Below are positions 5,860 through 10,197 of a stretch of 10,197 nucleotides of DNA, one piece after another. The stretch comes from JAGTVB01 sp964624765 (lineage in GTDB: Bacteria; Pseudomonadota; Gammaproteobacteria; HK1), in NCBI GenBank assembly GCA_964624765.1, contig CAZUZO010000128.1, positions 1 to 10,197 on the forward strand, in the 5' to 3' direction. The stretch's first letter is position 1; every line of letters starts with the position of its first letter. Position numbers and translations under genes: made by a program. The notes under the pieces are model-generated. The model was not told the DNA's origin and did no database searches. It was given only the letters and a program-made list of their open reading frames with translations.

Positions 5860-6156
5860 ATGGCACGCATCACCACCGAAGATTGTCTGGAAAGAATACC
5901 CAATCGCTTCAAGCTGGTATTGGTCGCCACCAAGCGCTCCCGGCAGATCGAGCGGGGCTCCAAGCCGCTGGTTGCGGAGGAAAACGACAAGCCCACGGTA
6001 CTGGCTCTGCGCGAGATCGCCGAAGGCTTGATCGGCCCCTCCATCCTCGATGAGGAATACCAAGAACTCGATGCCAGCGTCGCCTCGAAGGAGGCAACGG
6101 GTATCGCCCTAGCCTCTATGGTGATCGATCAGGAACGCCATGAGGAGCCACGATAG
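5860..6156 (+). CDS. rpoZ: RNA polymerase omega subunit
   Basis: Omega helps fold and assemble the beta' subunit and forms one of the ppGpp-binding sites of RNA polymerase in E. coli. The 98-residue product is slightly longer than E. coli omega (91). It shows the conserved start MARITTEDCLERIPNRFKLV, the VATKRSRQI helix and the PLVAEENDKPTVLALREIAEGLI segment; the C-terminal tail is variable, as usual. AGG (5850-5852) provides the ribosome binding site. It lies 51 bases after gmk and immediately before or slightly overlapping spoT, depending on the spoT start. The gmk-rpoZ-spoT order places a ppGpp-responsive polymerase subunit beside the ppGpp hydrolase. Confidence 0.97.
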   Translation: MARITTEDCLERIPNRFKLVLVATKRSRQIERGSKPLVAEENDKPTVLALREIAEGLIGPSILDEEYQELDASVASKEATGIALASMVIDQERHEEPR

Positions 6157-6208
6157 CCTGCAACTCACCGAACACCGGTTGCAACCGGACGGTAATGGCG
6201 GAGGCGCG

Positions 6209-8350
6209 GTGTTCCTCATCAACGATCTCTGCAACCTGACAGCCGCTTATCTCGACACCCGGCAAGTCAACGAGATCTATCGCGCCTACCTCTTTTCCGC
6301 CGAAGCCCATCGAGGGCAAGTACGGGCCTCAGGTGAGCCTTATATCTTCCATCCCCTCAACGTTGCTCGCATCCTCGCCGAGCTGCGGTTGGACCAGCAG
6401 AGCCTGATCGCTGCCATCTTGCATGACGTCATCGAGGACACGGCGACCGCCAAGCATCAGATCGCGGAAAACTTCGGTTCCGATGTCGCTGACATCGTGG
6501 ACGGTGTGAGTAAACTGACGCAAATCACCTTCGAGAGCAAAGTCGAAGAACAGGCCGAGAATTTCCGCAAGATGATCCTCGCGATGGCCCGTGACATCCG
6601 GGTGATCTTGGTGAAGCTGGCTGATCGCCTCCACAACATGCGTACCCTGGATGCGTTGCCGCCGCGTAAGCGTCGCCAGATCGCCCGCGAAACGCTGGAG
6701 ATTTATGCCCCCATTGCGAACCGTCTCGGACTCAACAGGTTCGTATTGGAGCTCGAAGATCTCGGCTTTGCCGCCCTCTATCCGATGCGCAACCGAGTCC
6801 TGGCGGCCGAAGTCCGAAAAGTGCGGCGCAACCGTAAGCACATCGTCAAACGCATCGAGTCTGCCGTCAGGCAGCGGCTGCAAACAGAGAATTTGCCAGC
6901 CAGGGTCCTCGGACGCGAAAAACACCTCTACAGCCTCTACCAGAAAATGCGCAACAAGAGTGTGCCCTTCTCTGAGGTACTCGATGTGTATGCGTTTCGC
7001 ATCATCGTCGATAGCGTCGATAGCTGCTATCGAGCCCTTGGCGCGGTGCACAGCTTGTACAAGCCAAGACATGGAACCTTTAAGGATTACATCGCCATAC
7101 CCAAGTCAAACGGCTACCAATCTTTGCATACGGCTCTGCACGGCCCCCACGGGATACCCATCGAAGTGCAAATCCGCACCAGCGATATGCATGAAGTGGC
7201 AGAGTCGGGAGTCGCCTCACACTGGATGTACAAGAGCGGGCAAGACAGCAGCAATGCGGCCCAGGCGCGAGCACGGCAATGGTTGAGAAACCTCCTTGCG
7301 CTGCAAAAGGAAGCTGGCGATTCCATCGAGTTCATCGAGAACGTCAAAATTGATCTTTTCCCCAATGAGGTGTACGTATTTACACCGGCCGGTGAAATCA
7401 TGCAATTGCCGCGAGGAGCGACCCCAGTGGATCTGGCGTATGCCGTGCACACAGATGTGGGCAACACCTGTGTCGCAGCCAAGATCGACCGCCGTTATGC
7501 CCCTTTGCGCACACCGCTAGCGAGCGGCCAAACCGTAGAGATCGTCACAGCACCGTGGGGACGGCCTAACCCAAATTGGTTGAATTTTGTAGTCACCGGT
7601 AAAGCTCGCTCCAACATTCGAAGCTACCTGAAAAACCTTCGTACGGGGGAGGCCATTGAGCTTGGACGCCGGCTCATCACGCAGTCATTGGCGGGGGAGT
7701 CGCTCACTATCGAGGATATTCCGCAACAGCGTATTAACGCTCTCTTGAAAGAATTCGGCCTCGCGGACTTTGAGGGGCTCTTGGAGAACATCGGCCTCGG
7801 CAACCGTATCGCACCCCTAGTGGTGCGCCGACTCGTCCCACTCTCCGAAGAACCCAGTGGCGAAACGATCAGTCCCCCCTCCTCCAGTAGCAATCCTAAA
7901 TCAGCCCAACCGCTGTACATCAAAGGTACCGAGGGTATGGTCGTAACGCTGGGCAAGTGTTGCCATCCGATTCCAGGCGATGCCATCTATGGTTTTGCCA
8001 GCGCCGGACGAGGCATCGTGATTCATACTCAGCTTTGTAAAAACCTCGCGGAATACACCAAGCACCCCGAGAAATGGATCGATGTGGAATGGGAGACGAA
8101 TATTCAAGGCGAATTCCCGGTAGAGATCCGCGTCGATGCGGCCAATCAAAAGGGGGCTCTCGCCACCATGGCCGCGGCCATCTCAGAGATGGGATCCAAC
8201 ATCGAGAACGTCGTGATCTCAGACCGTGACGAGCTCTACACTTCGGTCAATTTTGTCATCGATGTGATCGATAGAGCCCATCTAGCGCAAATCATCAGGC
8301 GACTACGTGCCATCAGCTTGATTACCCGCATCACCCGCACCCGCAGCTAG
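6209..8350 (+). CDS. spoT: Bifunctional (p)ppGpp synthetase/hydrolase SpoT
   Basis: SpoT degrades, and weakly makes, the alarmone (p)ppGpp. I prefer GTG 6209 (GGAGG at 6200-6204): it gives 713 residues and puts catalytic residues at the same numbers as in E. coli. ATG 6140 (AGGAA upstream, 17-base overlap with rpoZ) would add 23 residues and cannot be excluded. Domains by this numbering are the HD hydrolase (about 20-180) with His72-Asp73 in LHDVIEDT; the synthetase (about 220-345) with Asp259 in DVYAFRIIV and Glu319 in IEVQIRT; TGS (about 388-450); the zinc-finger-type region with KCCHPIPGD (about 583-591); and ACT (about 635-713). The motif that is RXKD in bifunctional enzymes reads TFKD here, with Thr at 290. 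It is co-oriented with rpoZ and ridA. Confidence 0.97.
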   Translation: MFLINDLCNLTAAYLDTRQVNEIYRAYLFSAEAHRGQVRASGEPYIFHPLNVARILAELRLDQQSLIAAILHDVIEDTATAKHQIAENFGSDVADIVDGVSKLTQITFESKVEEQAENFRKMILAMARDIRVILVKLADRLHNMRTLDALPPRKRRQIARETLEIYAPIANRLGLNRFVLELEDLGFAALYPMRNRVLAAEVRKVRRNRKHIVKRIESAVRQRLQTENLPARVLGREKHLYSLYQKMRNKSVPFSEVLDVYAFRIIVDSVDSCYRALGAVHSLYKPRHGTFKDYIAIPKSNGYQSLHTALHGPHGIPIEVQIRTSDMHEVAESGVASHWMYKSGQDSSNAAQARARQWLRNLLALQKEAGDSIEFIENVKIDLFPNEVYVFTPAGEIMQLPRGATPVDLAYAVHTDVGNTCVAAKIDRRYAPLRTPLASGQTVEIVTAPWGRPNPNWLNFVVTGKARSNIRSYLKNLRTGEAIELGRRLITQSLAGESLTIEDIPQQRINALLKEFGLADFEGLLENIGLGNRIAPLVVRRLVPLSEEPSGETISPPSSSSNPKSAQPLYIKGTEGMVVTLGKCCHPIPGDAIYGFASAGRGIVIHTQLCKNLAEYTKHPEKWIDVEWETNIQGEFPVEIRVDAANQKGALATMAAAISEMGSNIENVVISDRDELYTSVNFVIDVIDRAHLAQIIRRLRAISLITRITRTRS

Positions 8351-8391
8351 GGAGCCAGGCCCTCCATCGAGTCATACCCGAGAGACTGTCT

Positions 8392-8775
8392 ATGGACAAA
8401 CAGATTATCAGCACACCCCAAGCACCGGCTGCTATCGGTACCTACTCACAAGCCGTGAAGGTGGGACACACCGTTTTTCTGTCCGGCCAGATCCCGCTGG
8501 ATCCCAAGACTATGGAATTAGTGGGGGATCACATCGACCAGCAGATCCATCAGGTTTTCAAGAACCTGTCGGCGGTCGCCGAAGCTGCCGGAGGCTCCTT
8601 AATGGAGGTGGTTAAACTCAATGTATTCCTTACCGATCTGGACGATTTTGCGCGCATTAACGCCATCATGGCGGAATATTTCTCTCCCCCTTATCCAGCA
8701 CGTGCCGCCGTGGGCGTTGCCGCACTCCCGAAACAGGCCAAGGTGGAAATGGATGCTATCCTAGCCATTGGTTAA
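8392..8775 (+). CDS. ridA: RidA family 2-iminobutanoate/2-iminopropanoate deaminase
   Basis: RidA hydrolyses reactive enamine/imine intermediates, such as 2-aminoacrylate released by threonine/serine dehydratase, to keto acids and ammonia, protecting PLP enzymes. The 127-residue product is of normal length. Seen are APAAIGTYSQAV near the N-terminus, FLSGQIPLDPKT (29-40), the KLNVFLTDLDDFARIN block (75-90), and YPARAAVGVAALPKQAKVEMDAI. The last contains Arg104 and Glu119, corresponding to the substrate-binding Arg105 and Glu120 of E. coli RidA. GAGAG (8380-8384) serves as ribosome binding site. It lies 41 bases after spoT, an order also known from Pseudomonas, and is probably in the same transcript. 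Confidence 0.95.
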   Translation: MDKQIISTPQAPAAIGTYSQAVKVGHTVFLSGQIPLDPKTMELVGDHIDQQIHQVFKNLSAVAEAAGGSLMEVVKLNVFLTDLDDFARINAIMAEYFSPPYPARAAVGVAALPKQAKVEMDAILAIG

Positions 8776-8826
8776 AGGGGCAAGATTGGCCAGAGCCAAA
8801 TAAGAACGCGGTCCCCCAAGCCGCCC

Positions 8827-8844
8827 AAGGACCTGATGGTCCTT
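8827..8844 (+). promoter_or_regulatory. Perfect hairpin in the ubiA leader
   Basis: AAGGACC (8827-8833) and GGTCCTT (8838-8844) form a perfect 7-base-pair stem with a TGAT tetraloop, eight bases before the ubiA ATG at 8852. There is no T run, so it is a poor terminator. The left arm holds AAGGA, the only Shine-Dalgarno-like sequence near the start. The hairpin could thus influence ubiA translation; this is inference. Confidence 0.4.
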
Positions 8845-8851
8845 ATGCATC

Positions 8852-9751
8852 ATGCTTTCGATGAACTCGATGCCAGTAGCGAAACTTTACGATCGTACCA
8901 AACAATATGCGCTGCTCATGCGCCTGCATCGGCCAATTGGGATCTTGCTGCTGCTTTGGCCCACACTGTGGGCACTTTGGATCGCCTCCTCGGGTAATCC
9001 CCAACCGCTGGTCCTAACGGTGCTTTTGCTCGGGGTGGTGGTGATGCGATCGGCTGGATGTGTTATCAACGACTACGCCGACCGACACATCGATCCCTAT
9101 GTGCGACGCACCCAGCAGCGGCCACTTGCCACTGGACAGGTCACGACCAAAGAATCGATCGGGCTCTTTGTTGGACTTTGTCTTCTTGCCTTTGCGCTCG
9201 TACTGTTACTGAACACGTTGACCATCGTTCTGTCACTGGTTGCCCTGGGCTTGGCCATTACCTACCCTTTCGTCAAGCGCTACACCCATCTGCCTCAAAT
9301 TTATCTAGGGGTCGCCTTCGGCTGGACGGTGCCGATGGCCTTCTCAGCTCAGACAGGCGAGGTACCCGCCTTAGCCTGGTGGCTCCTCTTAGCCGTGGTG
9401 CTGTGGGCTCTAGCCTATGACACCATGTATGCCATGGTGGATCGAGAGGACGATTTACGCATCGGGGTAAAATCGACCGCGGTCCTCTTCGGACAGGTGG
9501 ACCGGGCCGTCATCGCTGGCGTGCAAAGCCTACTCTTGGTGTTGTTGGCCTTTATCGGTCAGTGGGTCGGTTTCGGGCGCTACTATTACCTCGGTCTCGC
9601 CGGCGCCGCCATGCTGGCGCTGTACCAACAGCACCTGATTCGCGATCGTGAACCGCAGCGCTGCTTCCGCGCTTTTCTAAACAACAACTGGTTCGGAGCA
9701 GCCATCTTCGCGGGCATCTTTCTGGATTACTTCGCCGGCCAGTGGCAATAG
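8852..9751 (+). CDS. ubiA: 4-hydroxybenzoate octaprenyltransferase
   Basis: UbiA is an inner-membrane prenyltransferase that attaches the polyprenyl tail to 4-hydroxybenzoate in ubiquinone synthesis. The 299-residue product is close to E. coli UbiA (290). It contains PIGILLLLWPTLWALWIA (28-45), the first Mg-diphosphate motif NDYADRHID (73-81), YPFVKRYTHLPQIYLG (138-153), the second aspartate-rich motif in YAMVDREDDLRIGVKSTA (193-210), and seven to nine hydrophobic membrane segments. Three in-frame ATGs (8852, 8861, 8870) compete. None has a good ribosome binding site, and ATG 8870 best matches the E. coli N-terminal length. It is 76 bases after ridA. ubiC does not precede it, unlike in E. coli and Pseudomonas. 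No terminator is seen after its stop. Confidence 0.95.
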   Translation: MLSMNSMPVAKLYDRTKQYALLMRLHRPIGILLLLWPTLWALWIASSGNPQPLVLTVLLLGVVVMRSAGCVINDYADRHIDPYVRRTQQRPLATGQVTTKESIGLFVGLCLLAFALVLLLNTLTIVLSLVALGLAITYPFVKRYTHLPQIYLGVAFGWTVPMAFSAQTGEVPALAWWLLLAVVLWALAYDTMYAMVDREDDLRIGVKSTAVLFGQVDRAVIAGVQSLLLVLLAFIGQWVGFGRYYYLGLAGAAMLALYQQHLIRDREPQRCFRAFLNNNWFGAAIFAGIFLDYFAGQWQ

Positions 9752-9768
9752 CGCACGTCGGCGGCCCA

Positions 9769-9895
9769 TGAAAAGCTGTTTATCACCATCATGCCCTGTG
9801 GCCAGACGGCCCGCCAGACACCCTCCCGTACACGGTAGTGGTTCTCGCCCCATCCCTGGGGTACCCCTCCGAGCCATCTTGCCACTGTCCGCTAT
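9769..9895 (+). repeat. Diverged family-1 repeat, copy E
   Basis: It begins with AAAAGCTGTTT (9771-9781), like the family-1 terminus. It continues with a block matching the core of copies A and B: CGTACAC, then GGTTCTCGCCCCATCCCTGG (9840-9859 region), the palindrome GGGGTACCCC (9858-9867) in place of the GC hairpin of copy B, and CTTGCCACTGTCC corresponding to the CTTGCAGCTGTTC of copy B. Its orientation is the same as copy B. The second end is not clear, so the right boundary is approximate. Minus-strand open frames through here are not convincing genes. Confidence 0.5.
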
Positions 9896-10027
9896 CGCGG
9901 TTCCATCAGCTTGACGACCTTTGCCCCAGGCCGCAAGGGACGCCGTGGAGACATCCCTGTCGGCTTGGGTCCGGCGTCCCTGCCGCACACACCCTTTCGC
10001 CAAGGGGATCGGCTCCCGAAGGCTTGG
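9889..10027. other. Cluster of hairpins in non-coding DNA after ubiA
   Basis: Three inverted repeats follow each other. CCGC-TATC-GCGG lies at 9889-9900. A 10-base perfect stem, AGGGACGCCG (9936-9945) with CGGCGTCCCT (9972-9981), encloses a nested GACA-TCCC-TGTC hairpin (9950-9961) and can be extended two pairs outward across a bulged A. A third structure has CCAAG (10000-10004) with CTTGG (10023-10027) enclosing GGGA-TCGGC-TCCC (10005-10017). No T run follows, so these are not ordinary terminators. I cannot name the element; it may belong to the adjacent repeat or be a structured RNA. Bases 10028-10096 show nothing recognisable. Confidence 0.4.
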
Positions 10028-10096
10028 GCGCCGACGGTGCGCTGCAGCGTAACCCTGACGCAACGATGACCATGGCCAAATGACATCACTCGACTC

Positions 10097-10197
10097 GGAG
10101 GTTGTGAAAAAACCTGCTACACCACCCGATAGCGGCGTTCGACGGTGCTCGCTCCTCGCCTATCTATCTGATATGTCTCTCGGCTTCGCTCCGTCCG
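10097..10197 (+). repeat. Family-2 MITE-like repeat, copy D (cut by window edge)
   Basis: It starts with GGAGGTTGTGAAAAAACCTG (10097-10116), the counterpart of the left terminus of the copy at 1415-1557. It continues with CGGCGTT (10133-10139) at exactly the same distance and a 20-base block (10157-10176) identical to 1475-1494. It is in the same orientation. The bases CTC precede both copies. The right terminus lies outside the window. Confidence 0.65.

Noticed and set aside
6329..7072. A 247-codon minus-strand open frame opposite spoT.
   Set aside because: It is the antisense shadow of a well-conserved gene in GC-rich DNA, with no recognisable domain.
9677..10063. A 128-codon minus-strand open frame after ubiA, and a 65-codon one at 9892-10089.
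   Set aside because: The first overlaps the ubiA C-terminus antisense and both run through repeat and hairpin DNA; the products are low-complexity, Arg/Gly-rich and show no motif.
1..10197. CRISPR array, toxin-antitoxin pair, prophage or defence island.
   Set aside because: No regularly spaced direct repeats, no integrase, transposase or defence domain, and the coding sequences are core housekeeping genes apart from the Trp-rich protein.

Overview
The window is an ordinary-looking chromosomal stretch of a gammaproteobacterium, probably a free-living, non-enteric one. The evidence is gene content and order: rplM-rpsI; a divergent rph / yicC pair with rdgB behind rph; then gmk, rpoZ, spoT and ridA in one line; then ubiA. 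The proteins are closest to what I know of Escherichia coli and Pseudomonas homologues, but the junctions differ. Genus and species cannot be told from the sequence alone.

Layout. Bases 1-548 hold no protein gene. They contain the end of a dispersed repeat (family 1), a promoter-plus-terminator unit that could encode a small RNA, a diverged copy of a second repeat (family 2), and a leader with a weak promoter. rplM and rpsI (549-1386, +) encode ribosomal proteins L13 and S9. A family-2 repeat and a tRNA-Gln(CUG) gene follow. A small, very tryptophan-rich helical protein with an internal duplication (1787-2263, +) is next; it looks phasin-like but I cannot assign it firmly. A complete family-1 element (about 2285-2561) separates it from the convergent rdgB (2639-3238, -) and rph (3303-4022, -).

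From 4260 everything runs on the plus strand. yicC has a good sigma-70 type promoter in the divergent gap. It is followed closely by gmk, rpoZ and spoT, then ridA and ubiA. Biologically this block joins RNA processing (RNase PH, YicC), nucleotide-pool care (RdgB removes dITP/XTP, Gmk makes GDP) and the stringent response (omega subunit and SpoT, both tied to ppGpp). RidA (enamine/imine deaminase) and UbiA (ubiquinone prenyltransferase) complete it. Bases 9752-10197 are non-coding: a diverged family-1 copy, a run of nested inverted repeats, and the start of another family-2 copy.

The genes themselves are conventional. The points worth a second look are the two miniature repeat families (three copies each), the possible small RNA with an anti-Shine-Dalgarno-like tract at 203-281, the Trp-rich internally repeated protein, a Thr replacing the Arg of the SpoT RXKD motif, the leader of ubiA, and the structured DNA downstream of ubiA. 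No CRISPR array, prophage, transposase gene or obvious defence system is visible.
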